Shown here in pieces: positions 1 to 4,901 of a stretch of DNA of 6,662 nt (positions within the stretch are counted from its first letter, which is position 1; each line of letters begins with the position of its first letter). The notes below the pieces were generated by a model, which was given only the letters and a program-made list of their open reading frames with translations, was not told the origin of the DNA and ran no database searches. The stretch is taken from contig JAKAHW010000053.1 in NCBI GenBank assembly GCA_021825285.1, forward strand, positions 1 to 6,662. Reading direction: 5' to 3'. The stretch is from a bacterium (GTDB lineage: Bacteria; Patescibacteria; Microgenomatia; Levybacterales; GWA1-39-11). The position numbers and the translations under genes are program-made.

Positions 1-842
1 CAGCAAGCTTTGATAAGCTTGATGAGCTTCACAAGAATGATTCTAAATTTAGAGGAGTTGAAACCGGATTTGTTGATTTAGACTATCTGTTATCAGGCCT
101 TCAGGATTCCAATTTAATAGTTTTGGCAGCACGTCCGGGTCAAGGGAAAACAGCCTTTGTAGTAAATATTGCCCAGCATGTGTCTTGGGTCACAAAAAAT
201 CCCGTTGGGATTTTTTCTCTTGAAATGAGTAAAGAAGAATTGGTAGATAGACTTTTGATTTCTCAAGCCAATATTGATGCCTGGAAATTAAAAACCGGCA
301 AGCTTTCGGAAGAGGACTTTGAGAAACTTTCCCAAGCAATGGGGGAATTGGCTGATGCACCAATATACATTGATGATACACCCGGAATTTCAATTGCTGA
401 GATTAGAACCAAAGCCAGGCGTTTGCAAATGGAACACGGGCTTAAGCTTTTAATTGTTGATTATATGCAGCTTGCAAATCCGGGTAGGCGTTTTGAAAAT
501 CGAGTTCAAGAGGTCTCATATATTTCCCAAAGTCTTAAAAATCTGGCGCGTGAATTAAAAATCCCTGTTATTGCAGTTTCCCAACTTTCCCGTGCAGTCG
601 AGCACAGAGGAGAAAAAAAACCTCAACTTGCCGACCTTCGGGAATCCGGAGCAATTGAGCAGGATGCAGACGTTGTAATGTTTCTTTACACTCAGGATGA
701 AGAATTTTCTCCGCAGAGAGTGGTCAAGATTAATGTTGCAAAGCACAGAAATGGACCGGTTGGAGAAAAAGAGCTGCTGTTCCGCGGTGACCGCATCCGC
801 TTCTATAATATAGAGCATTCAAATGTCCCCGAAGTAAATTAA
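1..842 (+). CDS. dnaB: Replicative DNA helicase DnaB, C-terminal part (5' end outside window)
   Basis: DnaB is the hexameric ATP-driven helicase that unwinds DNA at the replication fork. The frame is open from base 3, giving 279 residues; the N-terminal primase-binding domain lies outside the window. Visible in order (numbered from base 3): linker end and TGFVDLDYLLSGL (21-33), Walker A ARPGQGKT with K49, SLEM with the expected catalytic Glu (residue 74), Walker B LLIVDYMQL (149-157), the SQLSR motif (193-197), the strongly conserved LRESGAIEQDAD, and the KHRNGP segment that in DnaB carries the arginine finger. The Walker A has GQ where many DnaB proteins have SM (ARPSMGKT), a mild variation. 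The RecA-like domain appears complete, uninterrupted by an intein, and stops normally at 840-842. An ATPase such as RadA is less likely because the ESGAIEQDAD and KHRNGP motifs are DnaB-specific. Confidence 0.96.
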   Translation, partial: ASFDKLDELHKNDSKFRGVETGFVDLDYLLSGLQDSNLIVLAARPGQGKTAFVVNIAQHVSWVTKNPVGIFSLEMSKEELVDRLLISQANIDAWKLKTGKLSEEDFEKLSQAMGELADAPIYIDDTPGISIAEIRTKARRLQMEHGLKLLIVDYMQLANPGRRFENRVQEVSYISQSLKNLARELKIPVIAVSQLSRAVEHRGEKKPQLADLRESGAIEQDADVVMFLYTQDEEFSPQRVVKINVAKHRNGPVGEKELLFRGDRIRFYNIEHSNVPEVN

Positions 843-843
843 T

Positions 844-872
844 TTGTTCAAGCCTTTTTTAAATGATAAAAT
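844..872 (+). promoter_or_regulatory. Promoter for the hairpin leader and tRNA-Ala
   Basis: A -35 TTGTTC (844-849) is followed after exactly 17 bases by -10 TAAAAT (867-872, five of six matches to TATAAT), preceded by an extended -10 TG at 864-865. The predicted transcript starts near 879, just before the first hairpin and about 108 bases before tRNA-Ala. The -35 begins one base after the dnaB stop codon. The -35 matches consensus only in TTG; the call rests on the spacing, the -10 and the TG. Confidence 0.6.
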
Positions 873-881
873 ATTGAGGTT

Positions 882-928
882 GGTTCCATGGTTCAGTCGA
901 AACTAAAAAGTTGATGCTGAAAGGAACC
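882..928 (+). ncRNA. Structured RNA leader, hairpin 1
   Basis: This segment can fold on the plus strand into one long hairpin: GGTTCC (882-887) with GGAACC (923-928), TTCAG (892-896) with CTGAA (917-921), and AACT (901-904) with AGTT (909-912), closed by an AAAA loop. Between the two inner stems, G899-A900 faces G913-A914, which could form tandem G.A pairs. No U-run follows, so it is not a standard terminator. It is too short (47 bases) to be a tRNA and lacks a T arm. Its function is unknown; it lies between the promoter and tRNA-Ala and is probably transcribed with them. Confidence 0.5.
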
Positions 929-1006
929 GAGGGGCCTATGGTTCAGTGGTAAGGAAACCTTGCCGCCGAACCAAGGAACTTGAAAAGGGCCTATGGTTCA
1001 GTGGTA
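888..1006 (+). repeat. Three direct copies of a tRNA-Ala 5' segment
   Basis: The ten bases ATGGTTCAGT occur at 888-897, 938-947 and 993-1002, spaced 50 and 55 bases apart. The last two copies extend to 20 identical bases (932-951 and 987-1006). They are also preceded by a shared AAGGAAC (921-927 and 973-979). The third copy is the start of the real tRNA-Ala. The pattern suggests past tandem duplication of a unit of about 50-55 bases including the tRNA 5' end, followed by divergence. Confidence 0.8.
935..976 (+). ncRNA. Structured RNA leader, hairpin 2 (tRNA-Ala 5'-half mimic)
   Basis: An almost fully paired hairpin: CCT (935-937) with AGG (974-976), a bulged A938, TGGTTC (939-944) with GAACCA (968-973), an A945/C967 mismatch, and a nine-pair stem 946-954 with 958-966 (two G.U pairs) around an AAA loop. 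In all there are 18 pairs. Its 5' strand lies in a perfect 20-base copy (932-951) of the first 20 bases of tRNA-Ala (987-1006). It has no anticodon arm, T arm or closing acceptor strand, so it is not a working tRNA. There is no U-run after it, which argues against a terminator. It may be a folded 5' leader removed by RNase P or a separate small RNA. Confidence 0.5.
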
Positions 1007-1057
1007 GAATAGAGCATTCGCATTGCTCAGACGCCAGTTCGATTCTGGCTAGGTCCA
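987..1057 (+). tRNA. tRNA-Ala (anticodon CGC)
   Basis: A complete 71-base cloverleaf: acceptor GGGCCTA (987-993) with TAGGTCC (1050-1056); D stem GTTC (996-999) with GAAT (1007-1010); anticodon stem GAGCA (1012-1016) with TGCTC (1024-1028); loop 1017-1023 with anticodon CGC at 1019-1021; four-base variable loop; T stem GCCAG (1033-1037) with CTGGC (1045-1049) around TTCGATT. The third acceptor pair is G3.U70 and base 73 is A, the classic alanine identity elements, which agree with the anticodon reading GCG codons. CCA is not encoded (CTA follows), so a CCA-adding enzyme is needed. The 3' half overlaps the end of the minus-strand kinase gene. Confidence 0.95.
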
Positions 1058-1617
1058 CTAATTTGAGTCAGAATTTCTTCAATTTTTCCTTTTAGATCTT
1101 CTATTGTTCCATTGTTTTCGATAGTAAAATCCGCCAACTCAAGGCATGCTTTTACTTGCTGTTTGTGTTCGCCTTCCTGTTTTAGCTCTTTATCATCCAG
1201 AGTTTTAAACTCTTCCCATGAAGATATCCCCATTGAATTAGTTGTCCGGTTTTTGAAAAATTCGAACCTTTTTTCCTGAGGAGCAACAACACCGATTATT
1301 TTTGCGTCGAATCTTTGTTTTAAGTAACTTATTTCTTCAGGGTTTCTAATAGAATCAACTACAACAAGTTCGAGATTTTCTTTTTCAATAATTTCAGCTG
1401 TTCTTTGTGCCAGTATGTTTGCTCCAAAGGTTATTCTTAGCTCGTTTGAGACAGTGTTTAGGGTTTCTCGAGTTACTTCCTGTCCCCGACTTCTAATTTC
1501 TTCGCGAATTCTGTCAGAAAGAGAGTAGGAGGAATAACCTTTTTCCTCAAGATTATCAACTACTGTTCCTTTTCCTGAAGCAATAGGGCCGACTAGGCCA
1601 ATAATTGTTTTTGCCAT
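1027..1617 (-). CDS. UPF0200 / dephospho-CoA-kinase-like P-loop nucleotide kinase, copy A
   Basis: A 196-residue P-loop kinase of the NMP kinase fold, probably phosphorylating a small nucleotide or coenzyme-like substrate in the cytosol; the substrate cannot be read from the sequence. Walker A is GPIASGKGT (10-18). SLSDRIREEI (32-41) resembles the NMP-binding region of UPF0200 proteins, VVVDSIRNPEE (85-95) is the Walker B-like strand typical of that family, and the end has ADFTIENNGT (162-171), as in CoaE-type kinases. The start ATG aligns without gaps to copy B upstream. The gap to copy B is 18 bases; no Shine-Dalgarno is seen, but a TAAAAT (1623-1628) lies five bases before the ATG, so it may have its own leaderless transcript. 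The last ten residues (from S187) and the stop are read from the antisense strand of tRNA-Ala, so this tail is probably not conserved. Confidence 0.75.
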   Translation of the reverse strand: MAKTIIGLVGPIASGKGTVVDNLEEKGYSSYSLSDRIREEIRSRGQEVTRETLNTVSNELRITFGANILAQRTAEIIEKENLELVVVDSIRNPEEISYLKQRFDAKIIGVVAPQEKRFEFFKNRTTNSMGISSWEEFKTLDDKELKQEGEHKQQVKACLELADFTIENNGTIEDLKGKIEEILTQISGPSQNRTGV

Positions 1618-1635
1618 ATGGAATTTTAGACTAAA

Positions 1636-2208
1636 TTAAATTCGTTTTTCAATCCCCAGTTTGATAAATAGTTTGTCCAATTTTCTCTCAAACTCTTCTA
1701 GGGTTCCGTTATTATCGACAACAATATCGGAAAGCCTTATACATTCATCAACTCGCTGACCGTTTTTTGGCTGATTAATTCCCCTGTCTCTTTCGATAAT
1801 TAATTTTAGATTTTTTATGTTTGTATCGATATCCCGGCCTCTTTTTATTGCGCGTTCCATACTTGTTTTTTCGGAACAATTAACCGCAAGCACAAACATA
1901 TTAAGATTATGTTTTAAAAAGCTAATTTCGTGAGGATTCCTTATGCTATCTATTACATAGTTTTGTTGGTCACCAATTTTTTCCGAAACTTTTTTTGCCC
2001 AAAAATCATTTCCGTTTTCCGATCTCATTTTGTCCCCCAGATCTTGAAGCGCCTTCCTATCAGGAGTTTTGTTTGAACTATTTTTGAGCTCTTCGCGGAT
2101 TTCTTCCGATAAGGAAAGTTTTTTAAAACCTAATTTTACAAGCTTATCTATTGCGAATCCTTTTCCGCTGGCAATCGGCCCGACAATACCCAGCACCATT
2201 CTTTTCAT
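1636..2208 (-). CDS. UPF0200 / dephospho-CoA-kinase-like P-loop nucleotide kinase, copy B
   Basis: A 190-residue paralogue of the kinase encoded just downstream. It has Walker A GPIASGKGF (10-18), LSLSEEIREEL, VIDSIRNPHEISFLK and a C-terminal DNNGTLEEF. The region RDRGINQPKNGQRVDEC is characteristic of kinases of this type, and differs from the corresponding segment of copy A, so the two may have different substrates. The ATG at 2208 was chosen because it aligns with copy A's start at residue 1 and lies six bases after a TACAAT -10 box; a TTG at 2232 would place the start upstream of that box, and an ATG at 2199 is also possible. It is the first gene of a two-gene minus-strand operon and is divergent from the Nudix gene. 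Family assignment is from remembered motifs; calling it CoaE or a deoxynucleotide kinase would be a guess. Confidence 0.75.
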   Translation of the reverse strand: MKRMVLGIVGPIASGKGFAIDKLVKLGFKKLSLSEEIREELKNSSNKTPDRKALQDLGDKMRSENGNDFWAKKVSEKIGDQQNYVIDSIRNPHEISFLKHNLNMFVLAVNCSEKTSMERAIKRGRDIDTNIKNLKLIIERDRGINQPKNGQRVDECIRLSDIVVDNNGTLEEFERKLDKLFIKLGIEKRI

Positions 2209-2214
2209 GACAAA

Positions 2215-2220
2215 ATTGTA
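2215..2220 (-). promoter_or_regulatory. -10 box of kinase operon (leaderless)
   Basis: On the minus strand TACAAT (five of six consensus bases) ends six bases before the ATG at 2208, which puts the expected transcription start on the A of the start codon. I see no convincing -35 (the position 17 bases upstream reads TGTTTT), and no Shine-Dalgarno sequence precedes the ATG. Confidence 0.5.
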
Positions 2221-2225
2221 TATGT

Positions 2226-2253
2226 TTATCAAAGAAAAAAACAGATGTATAAT
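2226..2253 (+). promoter_or_regulatory. Promoter of the Nudix gene (leaderless)
   Basis: A perfect TATAAT (2248-2253) has a plausible -35 TTATCA (2226-2231) 16 bases upstream. The -10 ends six bases before the ATG at 2260, so transcription should start at that codon. An earlier ATG (2245) directly abuts the -10 box and would lie upstream of the transcript. Confidence 0.65.
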
Positions 2254-2259
2254 TGTTTT

Positions 2260-2820
2260 ATGAATAAATGGAAGAAACTGGATTCAAAGCTGGTATTGGA
2301 AGCAATTAATTTTAAAGTGCGGGAGGATATTGTCGAATATCCTGATGGCAGGAGAACAAAATGGACTTATTGGGATAGCCCTGAATCCGTAATGATTTTG
2401 GGAATGACAGATGATAAGAAATTAATTTTCGAGCGCCAGTATAGATATCTTGTGGGAGAAGAATTGCTTGAGGTTCCGGCAGGATCCGTTAAGGAGGAAG
2501 AGACGATTGAGGGTGCCGCAAGACGGGAATTCCGTGAAGAAGTCGGGTATACAGCAGAAAATTTTATTCCGCTTGGTGCTTTTTATGAGACATACGGACA
2601 ATTAAATAGACGTGTCCATATGTTCTTTGCACCAAATGCTCAGAGAATAGAACAAGATCCCGATAGAGGAAATAGAGGTTATGAGGAAATAGAAGTAGAA
2701 CTTAAAACAGTGGATGAAGCAGTTAGTCTAGCATTAACAAATTTACTTCCAGGGACGCCCTCAACGTTGATAGTTCTTCTATTAAGCGAAAATATAAACA
2801 AAGGGAAAATTAAAATATAA
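2260..2820 (+). CDS. Nudix hydrolase, ADP-ribose pyrophosphatase-like
   Basis: A 186-residue Nudix enzyme that should cleave a nucleoside diphosphate linked to another group, with ADP-ribose the typical substrate of this subgroup. The 23-residue Nudix box is perfect (residues 75-97): G, five residues, E, seven residues, then REFREEVGY. The EE pair in it binds the catalytic Mg2+. Before it stand the usual WDSPESVMIL strand and the LLEVPAGSV lead-in; after it GAFYETYGQLNRRVHMFFA resembles the substrate loop of ADP-ribose or GDP-mannose pyrophosphatases. The length fits single-domain members. The ATG at 2260 was preferred over 2245 because of the promoter position. The gene ends by overlapping the opposite-strand membrane protein gene by 11 bases. 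Exact substrate unproven. Confidence 0.9.
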   Translation: MNKWKKLDSKLVLEAINFKVREDIVEYPDGRRTKWTYWDSPESVMILGMTDDKKLIFERQYRYLVGEELLEVPAGSVKEEETIEGAARREFREEVGYTAENFIPLGAFYETYGQLNRRVHMFFAPNAQRIEQDPDRGNRGYEEIEVELKTVDEAVSLALTNLLPGTPSTLIVLLLSENINKGKIKI

Positions 2821-3220
2821 TTCCTCGTTTTTTTAAAAGTTTCGTTTTTTCTTTTGAATGCTCTTCGCATCTAAACTCGGGTTTTGCATCCTTGGTTCGG
2901 TCATAGTTTGAGCTTTTAACTAATCGATATCCGCGCGCTATTTTTTTGCAATCGTGACATTTTATGTTTTCCCTGACTTCCCATTGAGCAGCCAAAGCAT
3001 TGGAAGTAAAAATAAACATATCTACCCAGAAGAAGATGAGCCCTCCGATAAAGTTTGCAATTGTTGCGGCAATCCAATCTTCACGTGTTCCGAAAATTGA
3101 GGAAGAATGTTTAAAATATGCGACAATTGGTGCAAGAAGCGGGGTAGAGAGTTGCCAACGGATAAGGTAAAGTCCATACCTTTTAAAATTGATTTTTTTA
3201 AGTAAATCCTCTAAATACAT
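2810..3220 (-). CDS. Small membrane protein with a possible CxxC/CxxH zinc site
   Basis: A 136-residue protein of unknown function. Residues about 15-36 (GLYLIRWQLSTPLLAPIVAY) form a moderately hydrophobic segment with an internal Arg-Trp-Gln, and 50-71 (IAATIANFIGGLIFFWVDMF) a strong membrane helix. The rest is soluble and basic, with C88-x2-C91 and C118-x2-H121, a spacing that could bind zinc like a small ribbon. The short N-terminal part carries LLKKINFKR, so by the positive-inside rule the two helices probably form a hairpin with both ends in the cytoplasm. Upstream AGAGG is only three bases from the ATG, and TAATAT (3229-3234) eight bases away, so it may be leaderless. Its end overlaps the Nudix gene by 11 bases, tail to tail. 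I do not recognise a named family. Confidence 0.75.
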   Translation of the reverse strand: MYLEDLLKKINFKRYGLYLIRWQLSTPLLAPIVAYFKHSSSIFGTREDWIAATIANFIGGLIFFWVDMFIFTSNALAAQWEVRENIKCHDCKKIARGYRLVKSSNYDRTKDAKPEFRCEEHSKEKTKLLKKRGIIF

Positions 3221-3228
3221 TTGCCTCT

Positions 3229-3258
3229 ATATTACTAAATCAATCCTTAATTAATCAA
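3229..3258 (-). promoter_or_regulatory. Candidate promoter of the small membrane protein gene
   Basis: Minus strand: TTGATT (3253-3258) and, after 18 bases, TAATAT (3229-3234), ending eight bases before the ATG at 3220. The -10 is only a fair match; support comes mainly from the same geometry at the other promoters in this window. Confidence 0.4.
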
Positions 3259-3280
3259 CACGAAAAGCAAAAATTATATC

Positions 3281-3309
3281 TTGTCATAAGATGCTCTCTC
3301 ATGTATGAT
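3281..3309 (+). promoter_or_regulatory. Promoter of the nitronate-monooxygenase-like gene (leaderless)
   Basis: TTGTCA (3281-3286, five of six) and TATGAT (3304-3309, five of six) with exactly 17 bases between, one of the best promoter matches in the window. The -10 ends seven bases before the ATG at 3317. The earlier ATG codons at 3301, 3305 and 3308 lie upstream of or inside the -10 box and so should not be transcribed. Confidence 0.75.
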
Positions 3310-3316
3310 GTTGGAC

Positions 3317-4732
3317 ATGATTGAAAATCCAAAATTGATTCAAGGAGGAATGGGTTTTCGTGTTTCCAATGATAGGTTGGCGGGAGCCGTTGCTAGAGCA
3401 GGAGAAAGACTTGAAAAACCTGTTTTGGGTACGGTATCAGGAGTGGGCCTGTCTGTCAGTTGCATCGAAAATTTGGTCTCCGGAGATGAAGGAACAATGG
3501 AAGCACTTCAAGCTTTTCCTGTCCCTAAAGTTGCTCAGGAATTAAAAGATAGATACTGGTTAAGAAAGAATAAATTCGGCCGGGCAGATTTGCCGCCAAC
3601 TCCTGAAGTTTTGATCAACGGAAGCCAGGCGGGTAAAGATTTATTGACAAAACTTCTTGTTTTTGCAAATTACGCAGAAGTGTTTAAGGCAAAGCGCGGT
3701 CATAACGGACCTATTGCCATGAATTATTTGGAAAAAGTTCAACCGGGAAGACCTTTTGAAATTTATGGAGCGATGCTTGCAGGAGTAGATTATATTGCAA
3801 GTGGAGCAGGATTGCCAACTCAAACCCCGGGAATTTTGGATAGATTCGCCGCAGGACTTGATGCCTCTTACAGAATTAATATTACAGGATCTGATGAAGG
3901 TTTTGAAATGAAATTTAATCCTGCCAAGATTTTTGGAGACAACCATTCGTTGAAGCGCCCAAAGTTTTTAGCGATTGTATCTTTGCATGTTGCTGCTCAT
4001 GCTCTGATTGAAAGGTCGAACGGGGAAATTTACGGTTTTGTTGTTGAAAGCCCAATTGCCGGAGGACATAACGCTCCACCAAGACCCAGAAAAGACGTTG
4101 ACGAGAAAAGCGATGTGCCCGTATACGGTCCAAAAGATGAACCGGATTTAAGCAAATTCCGCCAATATGGAAAACCTTTTTGGCTAGCAGGAGGTATGGC
4201 TAGTCCGGAAGAATTACAAAGAGCAGTTGATGAAGAAGGGGCTACTGGAATTCAGGTTGGGTCTGCTTTTGCTCTTTGTGATGAATCAGGAATATTGGAT
4301 CACCGTAAAAGAGATTTGAGAAGAAGAGGTTTTGACGGGACACTTGTTGTAAGGCCAAGCAAAAGAACTTCTCCGACAGGTTATCCCATTAACATAGCGC
4401 AATTAAGAGATTCATTGTCAGACCCGGAAGTTTACAGCCGAAGAGTGAGGCAATGTGATTTCGGATTTTTGGATGAGTATTATGAGACGGAAGGCAAAAT
4501 CAGATCTCGTTGTCCTGCCGAGCCAGTTGATACATATATTGCTAAAGGCGGGAAAATTGAGGAGACTGAAGGCGCAAGATGTCTTTGTTCAGGACTTGGG
4601 GCGACTGTAGGAATGGCTTCGGGAAAAGATATAGTAACACTTGGACAAAAACTCGACTTTTTAGGAAAGTTAATGAAAACTCCGGTTGATTCTTTTAACG
4701 CAGAAGACGTAATCAGGCACATCTTTTCCTAG
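3317..4732 (+). CDS. Nitronate monooxygenase / 2-nitropropane dioxygenase family flavoprotein
   Basis: A 471-residue TIM-barrel protein of the FMN-binding NMO/2-nitropropane dioxygenase superfamily. Family signs: PKLIQGGMGF at the start (5-14), GPIAMNYLEK (131-140), GAMLAGVDYIASGAG, VESPIAGGHNAPP (around 244-254), the phosphate-binding AGGM (291-294) and GIQVGSAFALC (311-321). The C-terminal part (about 370-430) has C380, C399, C422 and C424, the last in RCLCSG, beyond the core barrel of simple NMOs; with the length it fits a longer subgroup. True substrate unknown: family members oxidise nitronates, but some act in fatty acid synthesis (FabK, which is shorter). The ATG at 3317 fits the promoter and is followed directly by the conserved start. 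It ends three bases before the 3' end of a convergent tRNA-Leu. Confidence 0.85.
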   Translation: MIENPKLIQGGMGFRVSNDRLAGAVARAGERLEKPVLGTVSGVGLSVSCIENLVSGDEGTMEALQAFPVPKVAQELKDRYWLRKNKFGRADLPPTPEVLINGSQAGKDLLTKLLVFANYAEVFKAKRGHNGPIAMNYLEKVQPGRPFEIYGAMLAGVDYIASGAGLPTQTPGILDRFAAGLDASYRINITGSDEGFEMKFNPAKIFGDNHSLKRPKFLAIVSLHVAAHALIERSNGEIYGFVVESPIAGGHNAPPRPRKDVDEKSDVPVYGPKDEPDLSKFRQYGKPFWLAGGMASPEELQRAVDEEGATGIQVGSAFALCDESGILDHRKRDLRRRGFDGTLVVRPSKRTSPTGYPINIAQLRDSLSDPEVYSRRVRQCDFGFLDEYYETEGKIRSRCPAEPVDTYIAKGGKIEETEGARCLCSGLGATVGMASGKDIVTLGQKLDFLGKLMKTPVDSFNAEDVIRHIFS

Positions 4733-4735
4733 GTG

Positions 4736-4819
4736 TGGGTGAGGAGGGAGTCGAACCCTCATGACCTTTACGATCATTAGTTTTTGAGACTAACCTGTAT
4801 ACCATTCCAGCACTCACCC
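4736..4819 (-). tRNA. tRNA-Leu (anticodon CAA)
   Basis: An 84-base class II tRNA on the minus strand. Acceptor GGGTGAG (4813-4819) pairs with CTCACCC (4737-4743); the D arm has GG in its loop; anticodon stem TTAGT/ACTAA encloses CTCAAAA with anticodon CAA at 4784-4786; the long variable arm TGATC/GGTCA has five pairs around GTAAA; T stem GAGGG/CCCTC encloses TTCGACT. Base 73 is A, as leucine tRNAs require. The long variable arm and anticodon together make leucine secure (reads UUG). No encoded CCA (CAC follows). Confidence 0.96.
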
Positions 4820-4827
4820 GAACAAAA

Positions 4828-4857
4828 TTCAAAAGTCAAAATTTTTTGAGATTTGAG
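4828..4857. repeat. Imperfect palindrome with heptad repeats
   Basis: TCAAAA (4836-4841) faces TTTTGA (4844-4849) across TT, and TTCAAA (4828-4833) faces TTTGAG (4852-4857), with two mismatched positions between: 12 pairs over 30 bases. The right side is also a seven-base repeat, TTTTGAG, ATTTGAG, TTTTGAG (4844-4864). The last five bases overlap the -35 of the NIF3 gene promoter. It lies between divergent tRNA-Leu and NIF3 genes, so an operator or a chance AT-rich structure are both possible; as a terminator it would be weak. Confidence 0.45.
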
Positions 4858-4881
4858 TTTTGAGCCTCAATATTATATACT
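4853..4881 (+). promoter_or_regulatory. Promoter of the NIF3-efp operon (leaderless)
   Basis: TTGAGT (4853-4858, four of six) and TATACT (4876-4881, five of six) spaced 17 bases. The -10 ends eight bases before the ATG at 4890. A TTG at 4860 that would extend the frame by ten codons lies between the -35 and -10 boxes and is therefore rejected as the start. Confidence 0.65.
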
Positions 4882-4901
4882 TTAACACTATGACAATTCA
4901 A
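4872..4901 (-). promoter_or_regulatory. Candidate promoter of tRNA-Leu
   Basis: Minus strand TTGAAT (4896-4901, four of six) and a perfect TATAAT (4872-4877) spaced 18 bases. The start would be near 4865, giving a leader of about 45 bases before the tRNA. It overlaps the plus-strand -10 of the NIF3 promoter, so the two would compete for polymerase. Confidence 0.5.

Noticed and set aside
882..976. Rho-independent terminator of dnaB
   Set aside because: Stable hairpins are present but neither is followed by a run of T, and a promoter lies between dnaB and the hairpins.
882..986. Second tRNA gene or group I intron next to tRNA-Ala
   Set aside because: No T arm, anticodon arm or closing acceptor strand can be drawn in 882-986, and tRNA-Ala itself is continuous, so no intron is needed.
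888..1002. Spaced repeats reminiscent of a small CRISPR array
   Set aside because: The shared unit is only ten bases in all three copies, the third copy is inside a real tRNA, and there are no cas genes.
932..1006. Attachment-site duplication left by a mobile element at tRNA-Ala
   Set aside because: The two 20-base copies are only 55 bases apart with no integrase or foreign gene, and the copied part is the tRNA 5' end, whereas integrases usually use the 3' half.
2245..2259. Upstream ATG of the Nudix gene
   Set aside because: It abuts the TATAAT box, so it would lie upstream of the predicted transcript; the protein family does not need the five extra residues.
3641..4133. Open frames on the minus strand inside the NMO-like gene
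   Set aside because: They are shadows of a gene with clear family motifs; their proteins show no recognisable domain and have no start signals.
4860..4889. TTG start extending the NIF3 protein by ten residues
   Set aside because: It lies between the -35 and -10 boxes; the family's conserved start begins at the ATG at 4890.
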